Positions 54,082-63,531 of a stretch of DNA of 64,000 nucleotides are shown piece by piece (position 1 is the first letter of the stretch; every line of letters begins with the position of its first letter). The DNA comes from Chloroflexota bacterium. GTDB taxonomy: Bacteria; Chloroflexota; Anaerolineae; Aggregatilineales; Phototrophicaceae. The DNA lies in contig JAPOXG010000001.1 of the NCBI GenBank assembly GCA_026707225.1, positions 65,201-129,200 on the forward strand, given 5' to 3'. The notes beneath the pieces were generated by a model, which searched no databases, had not been told where the DNA came from, and saw nothing but the letters and a program-made list of their open reading frames with translations. A program made the translations under genes and the position numbers.

Positions 54082-55803
54082 TCAGCGCGGAGAGCGGGTC
54101 TTCCGCCGCTTTTTCCTGGGCGGTTTTTGCGCTTTTTTCTGCGCCTGGCGCCACTGATCGCGCAAGGTGACCGTGCGATTGAAAACCAGTTTTTCCGCCG
54201 TCGAGTCTTCATCGACGACGAAGTATGCCAGTCGCTCGAATTGAAAGCGGTCGCCGGCCTGCGCGCCGCGGAGATTCGGCTCGGTGTAGATCGGGTCGAC
54301 GACCTGCAGCGAGTCGGGATTGATGAATTCGGTGAAGTCGGCATCGCGATCGCTATCGGGATGCTCCACGGTGAAGAGCGCCTCATAGAGACGGGCTTGC
54401 GCTTTGATCGCGTGCGGCGCGGACACCCAATGCAGGGTGGCTTTGACGCGCCTGCCGTCGGGGGCGGAGCCGCCTCGCGTCGCCGGGTCGTAGGCGCAGC
54501 GCAGCTCGATGACATCGCCCTCGTCGTCTTTGATGACATCGGTGCAGGTGATGAAATAGGCGTAACGCAGGCGCACTTCGCGCCCGGGCGCCAGGCGGAA
54601 GAACTTGCGCGGCGGATCTTCCATGAAGTCGTCGCGCTCGATGTAGAGGACTTTGGAGAAGGGCGCCAGCCGCGTTCCAGCCGTCTCGTCTTCCGGATTA
54701 TTGACGGCTTCCATCTCTTCGACCAAATCGTCGGGATAATTCTCGATCACGACTTTGAGCGGATTGATCACCGCCATCACGCGATTCGCCGTCTTGTTGA
54801 GATGTTGCCGCTGGTGATATTCCAGCTTGTGCAGGGCGACGACTCCCTTCACCTTGCCCACGCCGATTTCGTCGCAGAATGCGCGGATCGCATCCGGCGT
54901 ATAGCCGCGGCGGCGCAAGCCCGCGATCGTCGGCATGCGCGGATCGTCCCAGCCGCTGACCCGGCCCTCTTGCACCAGCCGAATCAGTTTGCGTTTGCTG
55001 AGCACGGTATGGCTCAGGTTGAGGCGGGCGAATTCAATCTGCTGCGGATGGCCTATCTCGATATTGTCCAGGTACCAATCATAAAGCGGACGATGGTCTT
55101 CGTATTCAAGCGTGCAGATCGAATGCGTGATGCCTTCAATGGAATCCGACTGACCGTGGGCGAAATCGTACATCGGGTATATTTTCCATTTGTCGCCCGT
55201 GCGCGGATGGGCGGCATCGAGAATGCGATACATGACGGGATCGCGCAAATTGATGTTGCCGTTCGACATGTCGATCTTCGCGCGCAGGACCGCTTCACCC
55301 TCATTGAAGCCGCCGTCGCGCATCTTTTCAAAGAGCGCCAGATTCTCTTCGGGGGTCCGATTCCGATAGGGACTTTCTTTGCCGGGCTCGGTCAGCGTGC
55401 CGCGATAGGCTCGAATCTCATCCGGGCTGAGCTCGTCGACATAGGCGCGGCCGATACGAATGAGGTCAACCGCCATCTCGTAGAGCTGGTCAAAATAGTC
55501 CGAGGCGAAGTAGAGGCGGTCATCCCAATCGTAACCGAGCCAGCGGACATCTTCGGTGATGGCGTCGATGTACTCTTGCTCTTCTTTGGCCGGATTGGTG
55601 TCGTCGAAGCGCAGGTTGCAGAGGCCGCCGTATTGCTCAGCAATGCCAAAATTCAGGCAGATCGATTTGGCATGACCGATATGCAGGTAGCCGTTGGGCT
55701 CCGGCGGAAAGCGCGTATGCACGACCCCATTGAAGCGGCTCTTTTCGTTATGTTCGTCGATGATATCGGTGATGAAGTTTCTGCTGGGCTCGCCGTCCGT
55801 CAT
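54082..55803 (-). CDS. glnS: Glutaminyl-tRNA synthetase
   Basis: The 573-residue protein has the class I motifs [20 protein letters not shown] (HIGH at about residue 42) and the KMSKS-like [11 protein letters not shown] (about residue 268), with the GlnRS-typical [34 protein letters not shown] and [18 protein letters not shown] anticodon-binding barrel. It charges tRNA-Gln with glutamine directly, so the organism may not need the GatCAB route for this tRNA. The tail after the second beta barrel is highly basic ([13 protein letters not shown]), probably for tRNA binding. A long frame on the plus strand through this gene is a shadow. Confidence 0.97.
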   Translation of the reverse strand: MTDGEPSRNFITDIIDEHNEKSRFNGVVHTRFPPEPNGYLHIGHAKSICLNFGIAEQYGGLCNLRFDDTNPAKEEQEYIDAITEDVRWLGYDWDDRLYFASDYFDQLYEMAVDLIRIGRAYVDELSPDEIRAYRGTLTEPGKESPYRNRTPEENLALFEKMRDGGFNEGEAVLRAKIDMSNGNINLRDPVMYRILDAAHPRTGDKWKIYPMYDFAHGQSDSIEGITHSICTLEYEDHRPLYDWYLDNIEIGHPQQIEFARLNLSHTVLSKRKLIRLVQEGRVSGWDDPRMPTIAGLRRRGYTPDAIRAFCDEIGVGKVKGVVALHKLEYHQRQHLNKTANRVMAVINPLKVVIENYPDDLVEEMEAVNNPEDETAGTRLAPFSKVLYIERDDFMEDPPRKFFRLAPGREVRLRYAYFITCTDVIKDDEGDVIELRCAYDPATRGGSAPDGRRVKATLHWVSAPHAIKAQARLYEALFTVEHPDSDRDADFTEFINPDSLQVVDPIYTEPNLRGAQAGDRFQFERLAYFVVDEDSTAEKLVFNRTVTLRDQWRQAQKKAQKPPRKKRRKTRSPR

Positions 55804-55986
55804 AGGCTTATGCTCGCAAAGTGATCAGCGCATCGGCAACACAGGGCATTATCTTAAACAAGGAGGGACGCTCCATCAATAGCGATTCGGCTGGCGCCAA
55901 CCGCGCTTGCGCGCGTCGCCCGCGAAGCCATTCAGGTACAATGGCAGGATGACAACGGTAACGCTTATGCAATTCTTCGAGCGCTG

Positions 55987-58227
55987 ATGATGAAGCTGCG
56001 ATGGGTCTTGCCGCTCATATTGGCATTAATTCTTCCGCTCCTCACCGTAAGGGCGCATGGCTATGTCGTGCGGGCGATACCGGCTGATCGCAGCACGCTG
56101 GAACGCCCGCCGACGCGGCTGCAATACTGGTTCAGCGAAGACCTGGAACCGCGTTTCAGCGATATCAAGCTGCGGGATCAGTCCGGCGAAGTCATCGCCA
56201 GCGGGTCCGTCGACGCGAAGAATCATGCGCTGCTGTCATTGCGCGTGCCGGCTGGCTTGGGCGATGGCGCCTACATCGTTGAACTGCGGCCCGCTTTCGC
56301 CAGCGATGGGCATGTCATCGCCGAGAGTCGCGTGTTTTTTGTTGGCGAAGAGGTCGGCGGGGTGACCGGCAGCGCCGCCGACGACCGCGCCCACCCCTTG
56401 GAGGTGATATGGCGCGTCGGGCTAAACCTGGCCAACTTCCTCTTTTTTGGCGCCTCGCTGCTTTACACAATCGTTCTGCTGCCGGCTTGGGGCAACCCGC
56501 GAAATCCTCTCGGCATCTTGCCCAGCCGCGTCATGCGCCGGCTGCGCAACTGCTTGGCGGCGGCTGTCGCGCTGGCGCTGATCGCCAATCTGGTCGCGCT
56601 GCTGCAGCAATCCATGGTCTTCTTCAATGCCGACGCGCTTCAGGTGATTCAGCAAAATCTTTGGGGCGTCGTCTTGATTGGATCACGTTTCGGCGATGTC
56701 TGGATCTTCCGTACGGTGCTGCTGAAATTCTGCGTGGTCTTGATTTTCGCGGCGGAATTCTATCGCGCGTTGATGCCGCAGCTTTCGGCCGGCATCTGGC
56801 GGGGCATGCCCTGGCTGGGCGCGCTCTTCATCGGGCTGACCATGGTGACCAGTCACGCGGCTGGATCGACGCTGATGCCCTGGCTGGCGATCACGGTCGA
56901 TTGGCTTCATGCGCTGGCGGCTGCCTTCTGGACGGGTGGCGCGCTGACGCTGCTGCTGCCTGCGGCGCTGGCGCCTTTTGAAGGGGAGCGGAGGCGGCAG
57001 GCGATTCGAGCGGTGATGCTTCGTTTCTCGCGGATGGTCACGCCGCTGGTCGCGCTGATGATCGTCAGTGGCATCTACAACGCCGCCAACTTCTTCGTTT
57101 CGCCGGCCGATTTGGACTCCGCTTACGGCCGGACGCTGGCAGTGAAGCTGCTGCTGATCGCGCCGCTCCTGTTCATCGGCGCCTGGCAGCATATCGTCTT
57201 GCGGCCTCAGCTTGCGGCGCGCCTGCAACGAGCCTGCGCCCTGCTGCCTCAATCCCTCCATACTTGGATGGGGCAAACGGTTTCAACGGGAAAGGCGCTT
57301 CGGCTCGAAGTCATGTTGATGCTGGCGCTGCTCGGCGCGGTCGCTTGGTTGAGCGCGACGCCGATCCCTGAGCCGAAGTCGCTGTGGAAGGAAATTGAAA
57401 CGCCGCAGGCGACGCAGATCGTCGGCGACTACACCATCACATCGGCGATCATGCCGGGTGGACCGGGTGTCAACACTTATGACAGCGTAGTCTGGCGCGG
57501 CGCGGCGCCCGCCACCGATGTCGAACTGCGCTTGCAGTTGGTCAATCCGCGGCGCGGCATCCGAAGTCTCTGGCATCCAATGGAACAGGTGGAAGCGGGC
57601 TTGTATGCGGCGGCGGGCGATGATATCGATGAGGCTGGCGAATGGTGGTCGCTGACGGACATCATTTCCGCAGACGGGGCGGTGACGCGGGCGGCGGCGG
57701 CTTGGGCGATCCATGAAGCGGCGGCGGTGACTCAGTCGCGCCCGCCCCATATCGCGCATTTTGCGCTGCTGCTGGGGATCTTATTCATTCTTGGATCGCT
57801 GGTTCAGCGACGCGCGAGACGACTGCTAAGCGCCTTGAATCTGGGACCCGCGACTGCCCTGCTGGCGGTTGGCGCGCTGGTTGTTTCGATCACTGTCATG
57901 GTTGCTGGCGCGCTGATGATCAACGAGCGGCAGCGCCAGTATGAGGAGACTTTGCATCCGCCGCCCGAGCAGGTCAATACCGTGCTGCCGGATGCCGAAT
58001 CGTTAAGACGAGGCGAGGCGCTCTATCACGTGCATTGTCTGGTCTGGCAGGGGCAATCGGCGGATTTCCGCGCGCTGCGGAACCGGCTGGGCAGGGCGCG
58101 CGATGATTTTCTCTACGGCGTGGTGGCCGCTGGCTGGCGTGATTTGCCGGCTTGCGCGGGGGAGTTGGGCGAGCGGGACCGCTGGGATATTGTCAATTAC
58201 TTTCGGACCTTTGAGGAGCGAACGTGA
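55987..58227 (+). CDS. CopC-CopD fusion with a degenerate cytochrome c-like C-terminal domain
   Basis: This 746-residue membrane protein has a signal peptide and a CopC domain (AHGYVVRAIPADRSTLERPP, ending SDGHVIAESRVFFV; the His after the signal site and the His in DGH match copper ligands). A CopD domain of eight or so helices follows (about residues 135-440), with a periplasmic domain, two more helices and a cytochrome-c-like tail at about 660-746. In that tail the heme site, usually C-x-x-C-H, reads CLVWQ after LYHVH, and the distal Met region reads LPACAGEL. It probably takes part in copper uptake or handling. The second ATG (55990) is possible. Confidence 0.88.
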   Translation: MMKLRWVLPLILALILPLLTVRAHGYVVRAIPADRSTLERPPTRLQYWFSEDLEPRFSDIKLRDQSGEVIASGSVDAKNHALLSLRVPAGLGDGAYIVELRPAFASDGHVIAESRVFFVGEEVGGVTGSAADDRAHPLEVIWRVGLNLANFLFFGASLLYTIVLLPAWGNPRNPLGILPSRVMRRLRNCLAAAVALALIANLVALLQQSMVFFNADALQVIQQNLWGVVLIGSRFGDVWIFRTVLLKFCVVLIFAAEFYRALMPQLSAGIWRGMPWLGALFIGLTMVTSHAAGSTLMPWLAITVDWLHALAAAFWTGGALTLLLPAALAPFEGERRRQAIRAVMLRFSRMVTPLVALMIVSGIYNAANFFVSPADLDSAYGRTLAVKLLLIAPLLFIGAWQHIVLRPQLAARLQRACALLPQSLHTWMGQTVSTGKALRLEVMLMLALLGAVAWLSATPIPEPKSLWKEIETPQATQIVGDYTITSAIMPGGPGVNTYDSVVWRGAAPATDVELRLQLVNPRRGIRSLWHPMEQVEAGLYAAAGDDIDEAGEWWSLTDIISADGAVTRAAAAWAIHEAAAVTQSRPPHIAHFALLLGILFILGSLVQRRARRLLSALNLGPATALLAVGALVVSITVMVAGALMINERQRQYEETLHPPPEQVNTVLPDAESLRRGEALYHVHCLVWQGQSADFRALRNRLGRARDDFLYGVVAAGWRDLPACAGELGERDRWDIVNYFRTFEERT

Positions 58228-58797
58228 TTACCATGAATCTGCAATTTCAGCTAGCAGCTTGTCAATCTTGTCTTTATTCGGAGTGTCCAGCCAAACAGAA
58301 TCCATGCTCGTGTCAGGCGAAAACGGCTTTTTGGAATCCACGACTTCTTCCTTCTCGGTCCATGCCGATTCAACATCCTCCGCAGGCAAGGTGACGCGAA
58401 ACTCGTCCTTTCCCACTATCGCCTTTACCATCCACTTGGGAGCGGGTATTCCGCCGATTTCCAATTCATCAATGATCTCGTCTACCGACAGCGAGCCGTA
58501 GGCACGCACAAGCTCCGAGATTTGGCTGCGGACAAGGTCCCATGGCGCTCGCAAAGGCGGCAACTCGTTGGCTGGGCGAAGATGCCACGTGAAGGAATTG
58601 TTGTCGCGTATGACGTAGCGCTTTGCCTCGCTGTACAGAATACTGTTGACCAACTTCTTGTTTGCCTTTAGCCCATCGTCGTAAGGCAAGCTGCCTAGCA
58701 ATTGCAATGCTGTACGGGGTTTCCCATCCTGCAGTACAATCATAATGGCTTCCATCACCGCTTTACGATATTCCCACTCTTGCGCGTATTTCGACAT
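58228..58797 (-). CDS. Hypothetical protein, possibly winged-helix
   Basis: The 189-residue product is not recognised. Its N-terminal 75 residues (YRKAVMEAIMIVLQDGKPRT, LLGSLPYDDGLKANKKLVNS, RYVIRDNNSFTWHLRP) have the helix-helix-helix-strand pattern of a winged helix. A second similar block may follow (ISELVRAYGSLSVDEIIDEL, GKDEFRVTLPAED). The C-terminus is charged. Base composition and codon use are more AT-rich than the flanking genes, suggesting acquisition. Its stop is directly adjacent to the stop of CopCD. Confidence 0.6.
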   Translation of the reverse strand: MSKYAQEWEYRKAVMEAIMIVLQDGKPRTALQLLGSLPYDDGLKANKKLVNSILYSEAKRYVIRDNNSFTWHLRPANELPPLRAPWDLVRSQISELVRAYGSLSVDEIIDELEIGGIPAPKWMVKAIVGKDEFRVTLPAEDVESAWTEKEEVVDSKKPFSPDTSMDSVWLDTPNKDKIDKLLAEIADSW

Positions 58798-58881
58798 CGC
58801 AGCAACCTTTCATACTTGCCTTTGATGATTTGAGTATGAACGTTTGACTGCTGATTCTGTGACCCAATAATTGGGGGGGGG

Positions 58882-61101
58882 TTATCGCAAGAAGCCTTCG
58901 CTCAAGCCGCCGTCGACATTGATGACCTGCCCGGTCGTTTTGCTGAAAGCGTCGGTGATCAGCAGGTAGGCGACTTCGGCCTGATCTTCCGGTCCAATGG
59001 CCGATTGGGTCAGCGTGCGCCGGGCGTAAAAATCCGCCAGGCGATTTCGCAGCGTTTCAGTGTCTTCGTCCTCGCTGAATGCGAGATTGTATTTTTTCAG
59101 CGAGTTGATGACGCGGTCGCGCGGGAACATGCTGCTGCCCTTGACCACAGTGGCCGGCGCCAAGCCATTCACGCGCGCCAGCGGCGCCAGCTCAATCGCC
59201 AACTCCCGCACCAGGTGATTGGCGGCCGCTTTGCTGGTGTCGTAGGCGATGGTCCCTTGTTTCGCGACGACTGCGTTGACGCTGGTGGTCAGGACCAGGG
59301 AGGCTGGCAATCCTTGCGCCGCCCAGAGCGGACGGGCGCAGTCGGCAATGACATAACCGCCGCGGACGTTCACATCAAAGCTGGCTCGCCATTGCTCAGC
59401 CGTATTCCGTCCCTCGGCGTCGGGCGTGAAGAAGACGCCGGCGGTGACGATGATGTCGTCGACCCCGCCGTAAGCCAGGATCGCGCCCTCCAGCATGGCT
59501 TGTACGCTATCGGCATCGGTAACGTCAACTGAGAGACCGATCGCCGGACCGCAGCGGGAGATGTCAGAGCCGGCGACGCCGATGCCTTGACCGTATTTCT
59601 CCGTCAGCGCCTCAGTGGTCTTGTTTGCCCCGTCCACATTGCGATCGGCGCAGACGACATGGGCGCCTTCAGCGGCGACGCGCTTGGCCGTTTCCACGCC
59701 GATGCCGCTGCCCGCGCCAACGACCAGCACCACTTTGCGCGCCAGCTCGTTCTCCGGCGGCATGCGGCGGAGCTTGGCTGCTTCCAGCGCCCAGTATTCG
59801 ATGTCAAAGGCTTCTTGCGGCGGCAGGGCAACATATTCGCCGACGGCTTCGGCGCCGCGCATCACCGCAACCGCGCAGCTGTAGAACTCGGCTGTGACGC
59901 GCGATTCGCTCTTGTTCTTGCCAAAGGCAATCATGCCCAAGCCGGGAAGCAAAATTACCGTCGGGTTGGGGTCGCGGATTGGCGGGCTGTCCGCGCGTTT
60001 GCAGGCTTCGTAGTAGGCGCGGTAATCGGCGCGATACTGCTCGATGCCGCTGGCAAGTTTGTCCAGCAGGGCGGCCATATCTTCCGCCCGCGGATTCCAG
60101 TCGATGTAGAGCGGCTTGATTTTGGTGCGCAGAAAGTGATCGGGGCAGGAGGTGCCGAGCTCGGCCAGCCTTGCGCCGTCGGCGCTATTGACGAAGGTCA
60201 GGATGTCGTCGTCATACTGAACCGTGCCGATGAAGCGATTCCGCCGCGTAGACACAGGCGGTTTCTCATTTGAGATCAAGCCGCGCAACGTTGGCAGCAG
60301 CTCGACCAGCAGCGCCTGACGCTCCTCATCGGTCGGATTGGCGAATTTCGCGCCGCCGAAGGTCGCCGCGCCCCTGTCGCTCTGGGCGAGATAGCGCGCC
60401 GCCATTTCGATAAGGGTCAGCGAAAGCTCGTAACAGGTCTTGTCATTATCCGCCCAATTGATGAGGCCGTGACCGCCGAGCACGATGCCGACGATGCCCG
60501 GGTTGGCGGCGATGGCTTCTTGCAGGACCAAGCCCAGATCGAAGCCCGGACGCTGCCAATCGAGCCAGAGGACCGCGTCGCCATAGATCTCCTGTGTGAG
60601 CGCCTGCCCCTTGCTGGAAGTGGCGATAGCGATGACGGCGTTGGGATGGGTATGGTCGACGTGGCGATAAGGGATGAAAGCATGCAGCGGCGTATCGATT
60701 GAGCTGGCGCGCGGATTCAAGTTGAAGACGCAATGCGGATACATCGCGACCATCTCGTCTTCAATCGGCGTTTTGACGCCCTTGGTCTCGGCGGCATTGT
60801 ATAAATTCTGGAGCCGCATTACTTTGTCCATGTATAGCGAGGCGAAGTTATCGCGCTTGGCGGTGCGCAAATCGCCACCGGAGCCCTTCACGAACATGAC
60901 ATCGACATCGGCGCCAGTGAGGGGATCCGTCTGCCAGATTTTGCTCGAGGTGTTGCCGCCGCCGGTGTTGGTAATGCGCCGGTCTCCCCCCAGCAGATTC
61001 GAGCGATAAACCAGCCGGTCAACCGCATCGAGCGTCGCGGCCTGGGCGTCATCCCAGAGATAGTTCACATGGCGGTATTCTGATGGTTTGAATAGTTGCA
61101 T
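58882..61101 (-). CDS. Bifunctional rhamnulose-1-phosphate aldolase / short-chain dehydrogenase
   Basis: From the ATG at 61101, with GAGAGG upstream, the product is 739 residues. The N-terminal half is a class II aldolase (ITNTGGGNTSSKIW, PYRHVDHTHPNAVIAIATS with zinc-ligand histidines, GGHGLINWADNDKTCYE). The C-terminal part from about residue 470 is an SDR with VLVVGAGSGIGVETAKRVAAEG, a catalytic serine in TTSVNAVV and IAYDTSKAAANHLV (Y-x-x-x-K). This fusion is known from rhamnose pathways: the aldolase splits rhamnulose-1-phosphate to DHAP and lactaldehyde, and the dehydrogenase oxidises lactaldehyde. It lies downstream of rhamnose isomerase. Confidence 0.95.
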   Translation of the reverse strand: MQLFKPSEYRHVNYLWDDAQAATLDAVDRLVYRSNLLGGDRRITNTGGGNTSSKIWQTDPLTGADVDVMFVKGSGGDLRTAKRDNFASLYMDKVMRLQNLYNAAETKGVKTPIEDEMVAMYPHCVFNLNPRASSIDTPLHAFIPYRHVDHTHPNAVIAIATSSKGQALTQEIYGDAVLWLDWQRPGFDLGLVLQEAIAANPGIVGIVLGGHGLINWADNDKTCYELSLTLIEMAARYLAQSDRGAATFGGAKFANPTDEERQALLVELLPTLRGLISNEKPPVSTRRNRFIGTVQYDDDILTFVNSADGARLAELGTSCPDHFLRTKIKPLYIDWNPRAEDMAALLDKLASGIEQYRADYRAYYEACKRADSPPIRDPNPTVILLPGLGMIAFGKNKSESRVTAEFYSCAVAVMRGAEAVGEYVALPPQEAFDIEYWALEAAKLRRMPPENELARKVVLVVGAGSGIGVETAKRVAAEGAHVVCADRNVDGANKTTEALTEKYGQGIGVAGSDISRCGPAIGLSVDVTDADSVQAMLEGAILAYGGVDDIIVTAGVFFTPDAEGRNTAEQWRASFDVNVRGGYVIADCARPLWAAQGLPASLVLTTSVNAVVAKQGTIAYDTSKAAANHLVRELAIELAPLARVNGLAPATVVKGSSMFPRDRVINSLKKYNLAFSEDEDTETLRNRLADFYARRTLTQSAIGPEDQAEVAYLLITDAFSKTTGQVINVDGGLSEGFLR

Positions 61102-61125
61102 GTGTTCGTCCTCTCTAACGGAACT

Positions 61126-61154
61126 GTAGGGGCGAGCCACCGGCTCGCCCCTAC
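61126..61154. repeat. Perfect REP-like palindrome, 13-bp arms
   Basis: Arms GTAGGGGCGAGCC and GGCTCGCCCCTAC flank a three-base ACC loop. It lies about 10 bases upstream of the ribosome site of the aldolase/dehydrogenase gene, inside the intercistronic region after rhaA. Confidence 0.75.
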
Positions 61155-61201
61155 GAAGTCAAGCTTTATGATTTCCCGCGCCGGGCATGTTTTGCGGCAA
61201 T

Positions 61202-61226
61202 GGGCGACCCAGTGGCCCGCCCCTAC
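61202..61226. repeat. Degenerate REP-like palindrome
   Basis: GGGCGACCC and GGCCCGCCCCTAC form an imperfect copy of the same unit, about 50 bases from the perfect one. Confidence 0.5.
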
Positions 61227-61295
61227 AAATCCCTATTGGCAATCATGAACAGGTGGACGTCGACCCGCCCAAATTGCATCGCCGGATTAGCGTTC

Positions 61296-62570
61296 TCAAC
61301 CCCTCTTTGACAAAACTGTACGCTCATACTCGCGGATTTCGTCCATGAAAGCCATGCCGACCGGCGCCTCCTGCCGCTGGCAGTAGTAGTCCCAGACGGC
61401 GCCGAAGGGCAATCCCTTCAGTTCCTCAAGCAGGGCGAGGCGCCCGGTGAAGTCTCCCTCATTTTCGTAGGCGCGCAGCAGATCGCGCGGCTCCAGCAGC
61501 GCCATAAGCAGGGCGCGGCAGGCGTTGCGCGTGCCAATCGCCCAAGCGCCGATGCGATTGATGCTGGCGTCGAAGAAGTCGAGCCCGATATGCACCCGTT
61601 CCAAGGCGTCGCAGCGGACGATTTCTTGCATGATTGACTGCAGGTCATCGGTCAGCGTCACCACGTGGTCGCTGTCCCAACGGACGCCGCGACTGACGTG
61701 CAGCAGGATCTCGGGCACGTAGAACAGGATGGACGACAGCTTGTCCGCGATGGTTTCCGTCGGGTGGAAGTGGCCCGCGTCCAGGCAGAGCAACTTCTGA
61801 CGGGAAGCGGCATAACCGAGATAAAACTCGTGGGAGCCGACCACGTAGCTTTCCGAGCCCAAGCCGAAAAGCTTGCACTCGACCGCGTCAAGATTGTGCG
61901 CCGGATTGATATCCACCGCGAAGATCTCATCGAGCGCGTCGATCAGACGCTGACGGGGGGCGAGGCGATCGGCCGGCATGTCTTTGTAGCCATCGGGTAT
62001 CCAGACATTGTTGATGGAGGGGCTGCCCAGCGCGGCGCCAAAGGAAGCGCTGATTTCTCGTGTGGCGATGCCGTGATCAATCCAGAATTGGCGGATGCCC
62101 GCGTCGGCATGTGAGAGCGTGAAGCCGTCATCAGCGAGATCGTGTGAAAAGAAGGTCGGATTAAAATCCAAGCCGTGATTGTTGCTTTTCGCCCAATCGA
62201 CCCAGGAGGCGAAGTGCTCCGGCTTGAGTGCGTCGCGCGGCACTTTGGTTGGGCTATCGAGATAGGAGCCATGCAGCGCCAGTCGGTGGTCGCCGGGGAT
62301 CAAGCTGTAGGCTTTGTCGAGATCGCTGCGCAGCTCGTCAATATTGCGCGCCTTGCCCGGGTAGTTGCCGGTCGCCATGATGCCGCCGCTGAGCCCACGC
62401 TCGGGATCTTCGAAGCCGCCGACATCATCGCCCTGCCAGCAGTGCAGACTGATAGGCACAGTCTTGAGGACATCCATGGCGGCCTCCGCGTCGACGCCAA
62501 AAGCGGCATAACGCTCGCGGGCGACATTGTAAGCCGTCAGTATCTGTTTATCAGAGGGTTGGAAATTCAT
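61296..62570 (-). CDS. rhaA: L-rhamnose isomerase
   Basis: The 424-residue protein matches Rha[21 protein letters not shown] (about residues 39-58), [48 protein letters not shown], and metal-ligand segments [15 protein letters not shown] and [18 protein letters not shown]. It converts L-rhamnose to L-rhamnulose with Mn2+/Mg2+ in the cytoplasm. No rhamnulokinase or regulator gene is in the window; the kinase must lie elsewhere. The gene is between a TIM-barrel isomerase gene and the aldolase/dehydrogenase. Confidence 0.96.
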   Translation of the reverse strand: MNFQPSDKQILTAYNVARERYAAFGVDAEAAMDVLKTVPISLHCWQGDDVGGFEDPERGLSGGIMATGNYPGKARNIDELRSDLDKAYSLIPGDHRLALHGSYLDSPTKVPRDALKPEHFASWVDWAKSNNHGLDFNPTFFSHDLADDGFTLSHADAGIRQFWIDHGIATREISASFGAALGSPSINNVWIPDGYKDMPADRLAPRQRLIDALDEIFAVDINPAHNLDAVECKLFGLGSESYVVGSHEFYLGYAASRQKLLCLDAGHFHPTETIADKLSSILFYVPEILLHVSRGVRWDSDHVVTLTDDLQSIMQEIVRCDALERVHIGLDFFDASINRIGAWAIGTRNACRALLMALLEPRDLLRAYENEGDFTGRLALLEELKGLPFGAVWDYYCQRQEAPVGMAFMDEIREYERTVLSKRG

Positions 62571-62571
62571 T

Positions 62572-62589
62572 CTTTCTTTCTTTCTTTAC
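62572..62589. repeat. TTTC microsatellite upstream of rhaA
   Basis: About four tandem TTTC units sit directly in front of the rhaA ATG, so the ribosome site on the minus strand is a GAAA repeat. Length changes here could alter translation of rhaA. Confidence 0.5.
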
Positions 62590-62590
62590 T

Positions 62591-62617
62591 GTGGGCGAGT
62601 CACCGCCTCGCCCCTAC
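62591..62617. repeat. REP-like palindrome
   Basis: GTGGGCGAG and CTCGCCCCTAC arms around TCACCGC; one of two neighbouring copies between the isomerase gene and rhaA. Confidence 0.65.
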
Positions 62618-62631
62618 AACAGATTGTGCGT

Positions 62632-62657
62632 TGGGCGAGTCACCGCGTCGCCCCTAC
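62632..62657. repeat. REP-like palindrome, second adjacent copy
   Basis: TGGGCGAGTCACCGCGTCGCCCCTAC repeats the copy at 62591 with few changes; reported as arms TGGGCGA and TCGCCCCTAC. The pair is separated by about 14 bases. Confidence 0.65.
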
Positions 62658-62679
62658 ATTGTAGACGGCAAAGGCAGAA

Positions 62680-63483
62680 TCAGCGGGCGCCGGCCGCTTG
62701 CAGGCAGGCTTGCATATGACCGCGGGATTCGGCGCCGATGACGATGCATTGCTCGAGGGTGTGGCCTAGCCGCTTGGCGCCGATCACTTCGAGATTCAGC
62801 GGACCGGTGTAACCGTGCTCGTGCAGCACACGGATATAGCCGACCAGGTCAATATCGCCGCGGCCGTTGGCTTGGTCTTCGGGCACGCCCGGTCCCTGCT
62901 GGCTTCCCTTGCAATCGCGGATGTGCACGTGTTTGATGCGGTGGATGACCGCTTCAATCGCATCGACCGGATTCTCGCCGGCGCGGTGAATATGCGAAGG
63001 ATCCATGTCGAAGCCGAAGTTGGGCGAAGTGATGTCGTTCAAGATTTTCAGGCTGGTCGGCGTATTGTAGACATAATTGTTGACATGCGCCTTGACGCAA
63101 AGCATGACGCCGTAATGCTCGGCTCGCTGAACCAGCGCGCCCAACTCGTCCAGCACCTGTGGATAGGTAGACTCGTCGTCCGATTTGCCGCCGGGGCCAA
63201 CGTTGATGATCGGAATGCCGGTCTCGACCGCCGCCTGCATTGCGCGCTCCATCAAGTCGGGATCGCGCGAGGATTGCTCCATCGCCAGCAGCTCAAGGTC
63301 GTATTCCTTGGACAGGCGCACGACCTCAGGCGCGCATTCCTGCCAGCGCGACAGGACGAGGTGCTGGCTCATCTCGTCAATGGCGGATATTTCGATGCCA
63401 TCGTAGCCGGCCATCTTCAAGTACTTGAAGGCGGTCTCCATGTCCCAACTGCCGAATAGAAGTGAGTTTGCTCCGAGTTTCAT
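62680..63483 (-). CDS. Sugar phosphate isomerase/epimerase (xylose-isomerase-like TIM barrel)
   Basis: The 267-residue product is an AP-endonuclease-2-type TIM barrel: MKLGANSLLFGSWDMETAFKYLKMAGYDGIEISAI (given by its ends MKLGANSLLFG and GYDGIEISAI), ELLAMEQSS, GVMLCVKAHVNNY, FGFDMDPSHIHRAGENPVDA (about residue 155), HVHIRDCKGSQQG and PLNLEVIG. The metal-binding E, D, H and E residues are in place. It may act as an epimerase or isomerase in the sugar pathway; first position in the rhamnose operon suggests a related sugar or rhamnose mutarotation-like step, but this is inference. GAGG precedes the ATG. Confidence 0.88.
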   Translation of the reverse strand: MKLGANSLLFGSWDMETAFKYLKMAGYDGIEISAIDEMSQHLVLSRWQECAPEVVRLSKEYDLELLAMEQSSRDPDLMERAMQAAVETGIPIINVGPGGKSDDESTYPQVLDELGALVQRAEHYGVMLCVKAHVNNYVYNTPTSLKILNDITSPNFGFDMDPSHIHRAGENPVDAIEAVIHRIKHVHIRDCKGSQQGPGVPEDQANGRGDIDLVGYIRVLHEHGYTGPLNLEVIGAKRLGHTLEQCIVIGAESRGHMQACLQAAGAR

Positions 63484-63531
63484 ATTCTTGCCTCGTTTCC
63501 GTTTATTCCAATCTGGTTGCGTGCATTCTGT

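Noticed and set aside
54028..55824. A 598-codon open frame on the plus strand
   Set aside because: It is antisense to glnS, whose HIGH and KMSKS-like motifs are clear. No family similarity in the shadow frame.
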